Assembly: GCA_021397835.1 (NCBI GenBank)
Contig: JAJFZO010000396.1
Coordinates: forward strand, 3,575,929-3,639,928
DNA length: 64,000 nt
Direction: 5' to 3'
Origin: Moringa oleifera
Taxonomy: Eukaryota > Streptophyta > Magnoliopsida > Brassicales > Moringaceae
A program made the translations under genes and the position numbers. A model generated the notes under the pieces. That model had not been told where the DNA came from. It ran no database searches and saw nothing but the letters and a program-made list of their open reading frames with translations. This document shows positions 25,518 through 37,975 of this stretch, one piece after another (position 1 is the stretch's first letter; the number at the start of each line of letters is the position of its first letter).

Positions 25518-26692
25518 TGTTTTATTTTCCTATATTTTTGTTGGTTATAAATGATTAAATCTTGGATTTTGACTATATTTTGTATTTAGTAGGGTGAATT
25601 AAGAAAATCAACCAAGATGGACTCAAATTCATTATTTAAAGATGAAAATTTGGATTCCAAGAGATGTGGAAGAACTAGAAAATGTCTACGGATAGGGCGT
25701 CAGCATAACCAATAGCATTGGAATTTCACCGAACCAAGACTTTATCTTTTATTTCAAAAGTAGTTATAAAATTTTATCTTTATCTTAATTTATCTTTAAG
25801 AGTCCTAGTTAAAATAGATTATTATGTTTAAGGATTATTATATAAAGGGGAGGTAGTTCCTTCAATGGAACATCTAGAGTTTATTTATTTTTTTACCTTC
25901 CTCTTTTCTTAGGTCTTTTTCTTTTCATGGATTGCTAAACATCTCTTCCGGTCAAAGGATAATCAAGGGTTTGATTCTTCAGAATTGTGATCTAACTGAT
26001 TTTATTTTTTTATTATTTATTTATCTTCTCTGCCTATTAAAAATATTATTTTGATTGATTGCAACAAAAATGGCCCTTTGTTTAATCATCAAAGTAATAG
26101 ATTACTAGTTGAAACTTTAAATCCATAATTGTTTAAATATTCTAATATAAGTAGTAAATAATATAGTTGATTGTAAAAGAGGTTTTCAATTTATGTTATG
26201 AAGATATACAATCTAGTTTAAATAAACCTACATATATGTTCATTGGCTAGAATTGATAGTTTTTCTAATTCTTAATGCTATTGATAAATTAAATCCTAAG
26301 ATCGTATCTAAGGTTATTTATTGATAAGAGAAATAATTAGAGATCGTATCTTGGTTATCAAAGAAGTAAGGAAAAATAGGTTGTTAGGTGGTACCAACAA
26401 CCATAACTAATTCAGTGAAGATTAAAATGTTTTTGTCTTTGCATCAATGATCATTTCCTAAATCAAACCTCAAATTATTCCTTTGACTAGATACTTTATT
26501 ACATTGATTTTTCTTTTCTTATTATTCTTATTTGATCTATATTTAACTCCACAAATCCTCTTTTTTTATTTTTTTTTTGTAAAAAATAAATCTAACCAAT
26601 CTCTGTGAAAATGACCTTGCTCATCTATACTACAAGTTTAATTTTTTGAGCAGGAATTTAAGAATTTAATTTTTCGGTGTCGACAACCAACA
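25518..26692 (+). mobile_element. LTR-like region of a Ty3/gypsy (Athila-like) remnant, left arm
   Basis: The sequence runs from TGTTTTATTTTCC to ACAACCAACA and is followed within a few bases by TTTGGGCATCATTGCAGGGGA (26695-26715), a decayed version of the tRNA-Asp-type primer-binding site TGGCGCCGTTGCCGGGGA. Further in, AGACGTTAAACAAAGGCG and GGAAGGCAACCCAAATTTTT (26749-26790), then GAGGACAATGTATGATTTAG and GTGTGGGGGAAAG (27090-27126), are typical of the untranslated 3' region of Athila-type elements. The polyprotein region is absent. The outer LTR limit is inferred. Confidence 0.6.
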
Positions 26693-28904
26693 ATTTTGGG
26701 CATCATTGCAGGGGATTGATTTTAATTTTTCACGTCGTCTAGCCAAAGACGTTAAACAAAGGCGATTGTTGGAAGGCAACCCAAATTTTTGATTTTTCTT
26801 TAGTAATTTACTTTTATGATTTCTTTATTTATAAAAAAAAAAAAAAAAGGAGATAAGGTCTATGGTTAAAAGCATATCACACTTTTCCAAGGGCAATATG
26901 ATGAGCAACTTGAATGCACCTGACAATGGCTATTAAGAATGAAAATAGATTAGATAGCATTCTATAAAATGATGGAATTCGATCCACCATCTTTCCAGCA
27001 GTAAATGAAGTTTCTATGATGCTTGATATATTTAGGGAGTTTTCTACCTCCTTTTTTCTTTTATCATTTTTGAGCATTTATTTTTAATACATTGAGGACA
27101 ATGTATGATTTAGGTGTGGGGGAAAGTCTTTAACATGCTATTTGTTTTTATTTTTGCAAAATTTTTCTAAAATATTTAAAATCTAAAAAAATTTCCTTCG
27201 ACAGGTACTTAATTAGTGTTCGTGATTTTTCTCTTCTGAGTTCTAGATCCTTCCAATGCTTGTTCCAAAAAAAAACAAAAAATCATGTGTGCGAAATTGA
27301 TTTTGAATTCTTATTTGTTGCACTATGATTAGTTGCTTTAGATGATATATTGAATTGAAAATTATATGAGATCTGACCCATATAACCTTTTTTGGTGAGT
27401 TTTGGGCTAATGAGCATATATTGCATTATGCTTAATTTTCTTCTTTGTGTGTGTCATACATAGTTGATTTTTCTAGAACTTCCTTTGTTATACATGTCGA
27501 ATCATTCCTTTTGAAGGATTAGATGCATTGAGTCGATAAAGGTATTTAGATCAAAACTATTTTCTTTAACATCTTTAGCCTTCCTTAAGAAGCCTATCAT
27601 ATTCATATACCCCTAGAGAGCCAACTTTGAGCCTTAACATTTTCTTTGGAATTTAACCATGATACAAGCCATAATAAACCATTCTTTTGATATTGATTTT
27701 TTTTAAACCCTAAATTGAAGGATTATATGAGCTTATTGACATGAAGCTTTTATTTATCTTAGGCAAGTCTTTACCACCTAATATAACTTGGATCGTTGAT
27801 TCCTAATATTTAACAATCTTGCCTAAGATAAATAAAAGCTTCATGTGAATAAGCTCATATAATCCTTCAATTTAGGGTTAAAAAAAAAATCAAGATCAAA
27901 AGAATGGTTTATTATGGCTTGTATCACGGTTAAATTCCAAAGAAAAGGTTAAGGCTCAAAGTTGGCTCTCTAGGGGTATATGAATATGGTAGGCTTCTTA
28001 AAGAAGGCTAAAGATGTTAAAGAAAATAGTTTTGATCTAAATACCCTTATTGATTCAATGCATCTAATCCTTTAAAGGAATGATTCGGCATGTATAACAA
28101 AGCAAGTTCTAGAAAAATCAATTGTGTATGACACACACAAAGAAGAAAATTAAGCATAATGAAATATATGCTCATTGGCCCAAACTCACTAAAAAAGGTT
28201 ATATGGGTTAGATCTCATACAATTTTCCATTCAATATATCATCTAAAACAACTAATCATAGCACAGCAAATCAGAATTCAAAATCAATTGCGCACACATG
28301 AAACTTCTTTTTCTTGGAACAAGCATTGGAAGGATTTTGGACTCAAAAGAGAGAAATCACAAACACTAATTAAGTACCTGTCGGAGCAAAATTTTCTTAG
28401 ATTTTAAATATTTTAGAAAAAATTAAATTAACAAAAATAAAAACAAATAGCATGTTAAAGACTTTCCCCCACACCTAGATCGTACATTGTCCTCAATGTA
28501 TTAAAAATAAATGCTCAAAAATGATAAAAGAATAAGAGAAATAGAAAACTCCTTGAATATATCGAGCATCATAGAAACTTCATTTACTGTTGGGGAGATA
28601 AGAATGGTGGATCGAATTCCATCATTTTATAGAGTATTATTTGATCTATAATCATTCTTAATAGCTGTTGCTAGGTGCATTCAAGTTGCTCATCATATTG
28701 CCCTTGAAAAAGTGTGATATGCTTTGAACCACAGACCTTATCTCTTTTTCTTTTTAAAATAAAGGAATCATAAAAATAAATTACTAAAAAAAATCAAAAA
28801 TTTTGTTTGCCTCCCAACAAGCGCCTTTCTTCAATGTCTTTGGCTAGACGACGCGAAAAATTAAAATCAATCCCAGGCAACGGTGCCAAAAATTGTTGAT
28901 TGTT

Positions 28905-30071
28905 GACACCAACAAATTAAATTCTTAAATTCCTGCTTAAAAATTAAACTTGTAGTATAGATGAGTAAGGTTGTTTTCACAGAGATTGCTTAGATTTATT
29001 TTTTGCAAAACAAAATAAAAGAAAAGGAGATTTAAGGAGTTAAAAGTAGATCAAATAAGAATAATAAGAAAAAAATCAATGTAACAAAGTATCCAGTCAA
29101 AAGAATAATTTCAGATTTGATTTAGGAATTAATCATTGATGTAAAGATAAAAATCTTTTAATCTTCACTGAATTAGTTATGGTTATTAGTACCATCTGGC
29201 AACCTGTTTTTCTTTACTTGTTTGATAACCAGGATACGATCTCTGATTATTTCTTTTATCAATAAATAACCCTAGATACGATCTTAGGATTTAATTTATC
29301 AATAGTATTAAGAATTAGAAAAACTACCAATTCTAGCCAATAAACACATATGTAGGTTTATTTAAACTAGATTATATACCTTCATAACATAAATTAAAAA
29401 TCTCTTTTGCAATCAACTATATTATTTACTGCTTATATTAGAACATTTAAACAATTACGGATTTAAAGTTCTAATTAGTAATCTATTATTTTGATGATTA
29501 AACAAAAGGCTCTTTTTGTTGCAATTAACCAAAATAATATTTTCAATAGGCACAGAAGATAAATAAATGATAAAGAAATAAAGAACAAATCAGTTAGATC
29601 TCACAATTCTGAAGAATCAAACCATTGATTATCCTTTGATCTGAAGAGATGTTTAGCAATCCATGAAAAAAAAAGACCTAAGAAAAGAGGAAGGTAAAAA
29701 AAATAAATAAACTCTAGATGTTCCTTTGAAGGAACTACCTCCCTTTTATGTAATAATCCTTAAACATAATAATCTATTTTAACTAGGACTCTTAAAGGTA
29801 AATTAAGATAAAGATAAAATTCTACAACTACTTTTTAAATAATAGATAAAGTCTTGATTCGGTGAAATTCCAATGATATTGTGTATGCCAACGCTCTATC
29901 CAAAGACATCTTCTAGTTCATCCACATCTCTTGAAATCCAACTTTTCATCTTTAAATAATGAATTTGAGTCCATCTTGGTTGATTTCCTTAATCCACCTA
30001 CTAAATACAAAATATAGTCAAAATCCAAGATTTAATCATTTATAACAACAAAAACATGGGAAAATAAAACA
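28905..30071 (-). mobile_element. LTR-like region of a Ty3/gypsy (Athila-like) remnant, right arm
   Basis: Mirror copy of the left-arm LTR-like region. Its primer-binding-site-like motif is better preserved: on the minus strand 28871-28890 reads TTTGGCACCGTTGCCTGGGA, close to TTTGGCGCCGTTGCCGGGGA. The matching untranslated-region landmarks are at about 28445-28500 and 28805-28855, reversed. Confidence 0.6.
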
Positions 30072-30082
30072 ATATATACGAC

Positions 30083-33000
30083 TATTATGTATTATATCAG
30101 CTTCGCATGTTCTATGGGTCTTGATTGCATGGAGGTGGGCTAGACCATGCCCTTAAGCTATGATGGACTTTCAAGGCAGCCATGGGTGGCTATAAGTGCA
30201 CGAGACAAGGCAGCATGCATGCACCTTATGCCATCTGGAGGCAATGCGATAATGCCTATTTGTGAACTATTATGACTAGACAATCTTGTAACTATGAAAT
30301 TACTTCATAAATGTCTCAAATAAATCATGCAATTCGTTTGGACTGTGCCTCCCATGTTTGGGAGCATTTCAACTCATAAGCCTTTTTTTCATGATTTTTT
30401 GAATTGTTAGTAGTATGAATTCGATAAAAAAAGATTGGATGCATAGAAAATTTTGAAACTTTCTATGTCTGTGGATTTGACTATTCTCTACATCTGTGCA
30501 AAATTTCAGCTTAAAACTAGTTATAAATGATTTTGTGGACTTATAATGATTACTCAAGCATATTGATGTTTCCTCTTACCGGAAGTGAATTTTCATTTAA
30601 GAGTCTTTAGGGGGGGGGGGGGAAGAGCTCATTTACGTGGGGGGCATTGATGGGTCATACATGCTTTTCGTAGCCCATCAACATAGGCAAGTGCTAGATG
30701 TGGGAAATGTAGCTCACATGGTAAAATAGTAAGGCTTAGTGTGTTACTGCAGAACGCACGCCAACCAAGCTAAGAAAGCCCCACGCTAGCTAGTTGTTAC
30801 GTCCCTCGATCATGTGCCCAGCAAGTATGCGAAAAGCATTGGATCTCCTGGTTTAAGGGCACAAAAGGCTAGTCACGACTGCCCCCAATAGGCATGGCAA
30901 AGGCACAAGGCGTAACATGCTATAGAACAAGATAAGCAGCCAATCTAAGAGTGTGTCACTCAAGCAAGCCACAAATACATTACAAAGAGTCTCACGTGTT
31001 ATGGGTGTTGGTTACATGGGCCAGCTAGGCTGGAGCATGGCCCCAAGCTAAGCAAGACTCTCAATGCTACCATGGGTGCTTGCATGTCTAGTAAGCATGC
31101 ACCTTGGGTCATATAAAGGCAACATTACACATTTATGCTGGCTGCAATGCCCAATTAAGTGTCTACCTTTCAAATTTGATGGTATTCGAGCTCACAGGCT
31201 AGTTTTCATGATTTTTTGAATTTTTAACAGTATAAAATTCATATAAAAGATTAAATGCTCAAACAATCTAAAGTTTTTTATGCTGGTAGATCTAATCGTT
31301 CTCTATATCGGTGTAAAATTTTAGCTTAAAAATCTTTGTAAATAATTTTTTATGTCCATTATGATGGCCTAGACATATTGATGTTTTTTTGTATCAAAAG
31401 TGAATTTTCATTTAAGACACTTTAGGTGGTAGGAGCTCACATACTTGGTAGACACCGACAAACCATGTGTGCTCCCCACTTACCCCCTCTCCCCCCTAAT
31501 ATGGGTGGGTGTTGGGTGTGGGAAAACCAGAGCACATGGCATGGGCGAAAGGCCTAATGTGTTACGGCACAAGGTGTGCAAACCATGCCCATAGAGCCCT
31601 ATGCAAGCCAGCCTCTCGTCTTTACGTCACTCGATCGTATGCCTAGCAAATGTGCCACGAGTGCCGCATCGTTTGGTCCAAGGACATGAGAGGCCAGCCG
31701 TGGATATCCCCAGTAAATGCAGCATACGCATACGACCCAACTTGCTATAGCACAAGGCGCACCAACCAAGCCAAGAGCACCCACACAAGCAAGCTGGAAG
31801 CACATTGTAAGGTGTCAAACGTACTATTAGTGCCAATTACATGGTTTAACTAGGCCAGACCATGGCCTTAAATTTTGCTGGACTCTTAAGGTAACCATGC
31901 ATGCTTGCAAATGCATTGGACAGGGTAGCATGCATGCACCTTAGGCCATTTGGAGGTAATGTTGCACCAACATAGGGGCTACAATGGCCAATTGCAAACT
32001 TTTTATGAATTGACAATCTTTTGATTATTGAATTGCTCCAAAAATGACTTAAATAAGTCATGCAATTTGTTATGAGTCTGCCCCCTTAAATGTGGAAACA
32101 TTTTGAGCCAGACTATTTTTCAGTAATTTCATGAATTCTTGATCGTATTAAATGCATAAAAGGAATTGGATGCTCAGAAAATTTGTAAATACTTTTATGT
32201 AGAGCTAATTATTCTCTACATCTATGCAAAATTTTACTTTAAAACTCCCTTTAAATAATTTTCTTAAACCCATTATAACGGCCTAAACATATTGATATTC
32301 CTTCCTATCACAAATGAATTTTTATTTGAGACTTTTTATGAGGGATTAGCTTACTTACTTGATGGGCGCTCACACATTGTGTGTGCTCCCCCTATCTACC
32401 CATATGGGTAGTTGTTGGGTACGAAAAACTTAGCGCACATGGCATAGGTGCAAGGACATTTTTTGTGAATTTTTTATTTTTTGACTACATAGAATTCATT
32501 AAAAAAATAAGATGCTCAGAAAATTTTAAAATGTTTAGTGTTAGTAGATCTGATTACTTTCTACATCTATGCAAAATTTCAGTTCAAAACTCCTTGTAAG
32601 TAATTTTTTAGATACATCATGATGACTATGACATATTGATGTTTTTCTCTACCAAATGTAGATTTTCATTTAAGACACTTTGAGGGGGACAAGCTCACCT
32701 GCTTCATACGTGCTCACAGGCCATGTGTGCATCCTTCTTGCCTACCCACATAGGCAAGCATTCGGTGTGCCTAGCGCACATGCCATGGCCGCAAGGCCTA
32801 ATGTGCTGTAGCATAAGATGTGCCAGCTAAGCCACGAGAGCGCCATGCTAGCGAACCCATCATCGATACATCACTCCATCATGTGCCCAGTGAGCATGCC
32901 ATAAGTGCCTTGGTCCAAAGGCATAGGAGGCTAACCACGGCTATCCCCATTAGGGAAGGTATGGGCACAGGGCCAAGAATACTATAGCATCAGGCATGCC

Positions 33001-33255
33001 AGACAACCCGAGAGTACCCTACGTAAGCAAGCCACAATTATGTTGTGAGGCATTGTGCTTGTTGTGAAGGTTGATTACATGGGTTAGATAAGCAAAACCA
33101 TCGCCCTAAGTTGTTTTCGACTCCAAGGGCGGCCCTGCGTGTGTGCTGGTGCGCTGGACAAGGCAGCATGCATGCACCCTAGGCCATCTAGAGGCAATCG
33201 TACACCAACGTGCTAGCCATAATTACGCATTGTGAACTTTTTTTGTACCAACGGT
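30083..33255 (+). repeat. IGS B-repeat block 2
   Basis: About four composite B units with anchors GCATGCATGCACC near 30210, 31105, 31930 and 33168 (spacing about 895, 825 and 1240 bp). Partial A units lie between them, for example 30740-30990, 31540-31790 and 32780-33010. A 13-base G run occurs at 30610-30622 where other copies have 5-6 Gs. A shortened AT-rich half around 32460-32640 shows an internal duplication. The last unit is cut at about 33255, within the AT-rich half, by 26S sequence. Confidence 0.75.
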
Positions 33256-34130
33256 CTTCTATACCTAACTATTGGGCAATGGCCAAGCCCCAATGCGTAA
33301 GAAAGCATGGTGGTTGTTGCAAAACTCGGAGCACGATTCTAAGTGGAGTGGCCATCGATGCAAATCTTAGTAGTAGTAACAAATATTCAAATAAGAAATT
33401 TAAAGGTTGAAAAAGGGAAAGGTTCCATGTAAATGGCACTTGCACATGGGTTAGTTGATCCTAAGAGACGGGGAAAACCTGTTAGATAGTATCTCGGCAT
33501 GAGCTTTAAAAAAGGATCTAATTAAAATTTTGAAATCAGGACATGGCTTTTGATGGTAACTCTAGGGAGTCCAGAGATGTCAGTGAGTGCCTCGAAAAGG
33601 GTTATCTTTTCTGTTTAACGGCCTACCCACCTTGGAAATGGCTCAGCTGGAGGTAGGGTCCAATGGCTGGAAGAGCACCGCACGTCATGTGGTGTCTGAT
33701 GCCTCCCATGCCCAGTCGTCTTCATAACCGCATAAGGTCTCTAAGGTAAATTGCCTTTGGTAGATAGAATAACATAAGCAAGGAAAACTAGTGAAATGGA
33801 TCTGTAATGTTAAAAAAGGATTGGCTCTGAAGGCTGGGCACAGAGGTCTAAGTTTGAAACCCATCAACTTTTGGTGGACTACTTGCACTGCTGAAGTGAC
33901 GATAGCAAGTTGTTGCGTGCCCATCAGGGGACGGACGGGGGATGGCTCCTTTAGGGGCCCTTCCCGAGGTGTTGAACACCTAACTCAAAACTAGTACAAA
34001 TAAAAGGAATTTGACTGTTCAACTAAAACAAAGCATTACAATGGTCCTTGCGGATGCTCATGTAATGTCATTTCTACATAATGATCTAAATGTCAAAGTG
34101 AAGAAATTCAACCAAGTGCAAGTAAACGGT

Positions 34131-34169
<39 letters not shown>

Positions 34170-34725
34170 ATCATTTAATTAGTGAACGCACATGAATGGA
34201 TTAACGTTGTCTCTATTATTTAGTAAAACCATAGCCAAGATGATCGGCTTGATAGAATCATCGGGGAAAGAAGACCCTGTCGAGCTTGACTCTAGTCCGA
34301 ATTTTACCTAACTGATGCCTGCATTGTGGCAATAATTCAATCTAGTATAAAAGGAGTCATTGATTCGCACCATTGGTCATCATGCTTGATTGAAAAGCTA
34401 GTGGCATGAAGCTACCATGCACTGGATTATGACTGAACACCTTTGAGTCAAAATCTAGGGTAGAGGTGATGCATATGGCTGCCACTCAATTGATGACTTA
34501 TAGTAGGGGCCTTTTGGCCTTTAAAGGCATGAGTCGTTAGCCAAGCCCATGCAATGGAAGAGCCTCGTGAGTTGCCTTAGAGTATGATTCCCACCAAGCA
34601 ATAGGTAGAATCCTTTGCAGATGACTAAAATATGCAATCAGGTACTACTATAAGTGGCAGAATGCCTTGCTACCACGATCCACTAAGATTCAACCCTTTC
34701 TCAGTTCGATTCGTCCTTCCCCTTA
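33256..34725 (+). pseudogene. 26S rRNA pseudogene, 3' half with internal deletion (copy 2)
   Basis: Homology to plant 26S rRNA begins near CTATACC...GGCCAAGCCCC and continues through AAATATTCAAAT, GGGAAAGGTTCCATGT, GTTATCTTTTCTGTTTAACGGCC, GGAAGAGCACCGCACGTC, GGATTGGCTCTGA, ATTAAAACAAAGCATTAC, AACTATGACTCTCTTAAGGTAGC and GAATGGATTAACG to AGACCCTGTCGAGC. At 34300/34301 about 545 bp are missing compared with copy 4 (55370-55915), joining TCTAGTCCGA to TTTTACC. The 3' end then continues to about 34725. The 5' side starts straight from a B repeat, with no 18S, ITS or 5.8S. Transition substitutions are frequent. Confidence 0.92.
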
Positions 34726-34929
34726 CCTCAACAATAATTATCCCTTTGGACAGTCGATGCCATGAGATCTAAACTTAACCCTTGGAATAAAAACCCTGAC
34801 AAAAGAGGTAAGCCTCTTTGGCTTGTAAAGAATAAGAATCATAAGCGAAGACACTAGAAAAATATCTAGTAGGCTTGAGGGACCAAGAGTTACTCCAAAG
34901 ATTGTCCTTCGCGGCCATGTCCCTTAGGT
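34726..34929 (+). other. Conserved 26S-downstream spacer flank (copy 2)
   Basis: The same non-repetitive flank as after copy 1 (AATAATTATCCC, TCTAGTAGGCTTGAGG), leading into the A array. Confidence 0.65.
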
Positions 34930-37900
34930 ATTTGACCATCAAGAGTGATACAAGCACAATGTCCAAGGGTAGGACATGCAATCCATAGATATGGTAGTGG
35001 TACACGGCCTAACATGCCATGGCACTAGACATGCCAGGTGATGCAAGGCCTAATGTGCCATGGCACTAGACACGCCAACCAAGCAAAGGGCGCCCCATGC
35101 GAGCCAACCACTTATTGCGCCCAACAAGTGTGCCAAAGCATCATGTCGCTTAGTCCCAGGGCATAAAAGGTAAGCCATGGCTGGCCCTAGCAAGTAAAAC
35201 ATTGGTGCAAGGCCCAGCATGCTACAGCACAAGGTACGCCAACCAAGCCATGAGCGCTCAACGCGAGCCAGCCCCTCGTCGCTAGATCACTCGATTGTGT
35301 GCCAAGTAGGCATGCCACAAGCACCTTATCGCCCACTCCAAATGATTGGAAGGGAAGCCATAATTGCCTACAGTAGGTATGGCATAGCTGTAAGCCCAGC
35401 CTGCTGCAGGGCAAGGCGCACCAGGTAAGCCATAAGTGTGCCAAACGAGCCAACCCCTCATGGCTACGTCCCTTAATGCTGGGCCTAGCAAGCATGCCAC
35501 AGGCATTACATCACCTAGTCCAAGGGCACTAGAGGCAATCCATGACTGCCCTCTATAGGTACAACATAGCCACAAGGTACACCATGCCATGACATAAGGG
35601 AAGTTGGCTAAGCCAAGGGCACCCCATGCAAGCCAGCCCCTTGTCAGTACATCCCTCAACCGTGTGCCCAATGAGTGTACCACAAGACTTACATCACTTG
35701 GTCTAAGAGCATGGGAGGGAAGCCACAACTATCCCTAGCAATCATGGTATGGTCGTAAGGCCCAATATGATTTTGCATAGGGCACGTCAGGCAGGCTAAG
35801 AGTGCCCTATATAAACCAACCTCTTATCACTACATCACTTGATCGTGTTCCTAGCTAGTGTGCCATGAGCATTGCATTACCTAGTTGAAGGGCATGAAAG
35901 GAAGCCACGGCTTCCTCTAGTAGGCATGGTATGGACTTAAGGCCTAATGTAATGCCAAGGGCACCCAATGAGAGCTAGCCCCTTGTCGCCACATCCCTTG
36001 ATCGTGTCTTAATGAGCGAGCCATGAGCATCACATCACCTGGTCTAAGGGCCTACGAGGCAAGTCATGGTTGCCCTTATTAAGCACTGCATGGGGACAAG
36101 GACTAGTATGTTATTGCATGAGGCATGCTAACTAAGTCAAAAGGTCCCCACGCGAGCTAGGCCCTTATCTATATGTCCCTTGATCATGCGCCCAGTCAGT
36201 GTGCCATAGGCATCGTGTCTCCTAGTGCAAAGCCATCAGAGGCATGGTAAGGATGCCTATAGTAGTAGTCATGGCATGGGCACAAGGCCAAGTGTGTTGC
36301 AACACAAGAGGCGCCAGCTAAGCCAAGAGTGCCCCACATGAGCCAACCCCATATCGTTGTGTCCCTTGATCGTGTGCCCAATAAGTATGCCATGAGGGCT
36401 CATTGCCTGATCAAAAGGCATGAGTGGGAAGTCATAGTTACTCTTAAAGTGCATGACATGGGCATAATGACAAGCATGTTATGGCAAAAGGCACGCTAGC
36501 CAAGCCTAGAGCACTCAATGCCAGTTGGCCCCTCATCGCTACATCCCTTGATAGTGTGCCTAGCGAGCTTTCCATGAGTATCATGTTAATTGGTCCAAGG
36601 ACATGGGAGGCAAGCCAAGGCTTACCCTAGCACCCATGACATAGGTGCAAGGCCTAGTGTGCTGCATTACGAGAACCACCAGCTAAGCACAGAGCACCCT
36701 ATGAGAGCCAGTGCCTTATCACTATGTCCATCGATTGTGTCTCAATGAGTGAGCCATTAGCATTGTATCACCTAGTCCAAGGGCCTAAAAGGCAAGTCAT
36801 GGTTGCCCCAACTAAGCACAAAATGGGCATAAGGACCAGCATGCTATTGCGTGAGGTGTGCTAGCCAAGCCGAGAGGTCCTCACGCGAGGTAGACCCTTG
36901 TCTTTATATCCTTTGATCATGTGCCCAATCAGCGTGCGATAAGCATCATACCACCTGGTTAAAGCCCATGGGAGGCATGGTGAGGCTGCCTACCTTAGTC
37001 ATGGCATGGGCACAAGGCCAAATGTGCTACAGCACAAGGTGCGCCAGCTAAGCCAAGAGCACCCCATGCGAGCCAATCCCTTACCATTATATTGCTCGAT
37101 CATGTGCCCAACAAGCATGCCATGAGGGCTTGTTGCCTAGTCGAATGGAACGAGTGGGAAGCCATTGCTACTCTTAAAAAGCACAGCATGGGCATAAGGA
37201 CAAGCGTGCTATGGCACAAGGTGCACTAGCTAAGTGAAAATGACCTATGCCACCTTGCCCCTCATCGCTACATCCCTCGATTGTGTGCCCAACGAGCTTG
37301 CCATGAGTGTCACATTAATTGGTCCAAGGACAAGAGAGGCAAGCCAAGGGTTCCCCTAGCACGCATGACCTAGGTGCAAGGCTTAGTGTGCTACATTACA
37401 AGAAGCGCTGGCTAAGCCAAAAGCACCCATAAGAGCCAACCCCTCATCGCTATGTCCCTCGATCGTGTGCCCAACGAGTGTGCCATGAGAGCTGCCTTGC
37501 TTGGTCTAAGGGCATGGGAGGCAAGCCACCATCCTAGTAGGCATGGCATGGTTAGAAGGCCCAGTGTGTTGTGGCATCAGGCATGATCGCCAAGCTAAGC
37601 GACCCCTCCACTTCAGCTAACACCTCGTTGCTATGTTCCATGATCGTGTACCTTGCGAGCGTGACATTAGCATTGTGTCACCTAGTCCAAGGGCTTTAGA
37701 GGCAAGCCATAGCTATTCTAAAGGTGCATAGTATAGGCATAAGGGCCAGTGTGCTACAGCAAAAGCCATGCCAACCAAGCCAAGAGTGGCCCACGCAAGC
37801 CAGCCCTTCGTCGCTATGTCCCTCTAATGTGTGGCAACGAGTATGTGACGAGTGCTATGTAATTTAGTCTAAGGGTATGGTAGGCTACCCATGGCTACCA

Positions 37901-37975
37901 ATAGGCATGACTTAAGAGCAAGGCCTAGTGTACTATGGCGCAAGGCATGCCAGCTAAGTCGAGGGCGCCCCAAGC
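34930..37975 (+). repeat. IGS A-repeat array 2 (about 17 copies)
   Basis: The longest run of the ~182-bp A unit in the window. A ~50-bp partial duplication (CCTAACATGCCATGGCACTAGAC) lies at its start near 35000-35070. Unit variants alternate in part of the array, with ~360-bp pairs resembling each other around 36000-37400, which points to higher-order amplification. The long ORFs here (such as 35282-35728 on the minus strand) follow the repeat and encode no recognisable protein. Confidence 0.85.

Larger units (their letters stand above)
25507..30082. repeat. 4.6-kb inverted repeat (palindrome) of LTR-retrotransposon remnants
   Basis: The left arm (25507 to about 27765) and right arm (about 27822 to 30082) are reverse complements over their full length with moderate divergence. 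They meet around a short spacer near 27766-27821, which contains ACTTGGATCGTTGATTCC. The outer ends pair as GTCATATATATTG with CAATATATACGAC. Each arm reads inward as an LTR-like region, a primer-binding-site-like motif, a retroelement 3'-UTR-like region, then the centre. No coding domain is left. No obvious target duplication flanks it. The ORFs inside are short and not conserved between the arms. Confidence 0.85.

Noticed and set aside
28159..28407. 82-aa ORF in the palindrome
   Set aside because: It lies in the untranslated region of the LTR-element remnant, and the mirror arm does not keep the frame.
25507..30082. DNA transposon of foldback type
   Set aside because: The arms contain an LTR and a gypsy-type primer-binding-site motif in matching places, so they are better explained as inverted retroelement copies; there is no flanking target duplication.
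33600..34000. ORFs at 33685-33924 and 33791-33994 as small proteins
   Set aside because: They lie entirely within the 26S pseudogene.
35187..35728. Overlapping 100-148-aa ORFs on the minus strand
   Set aside because: They follow the ~182-bp A repeat, differ in frame from unit to unit, and show no protein-family motif; similar ORFs occur in all A arrays.
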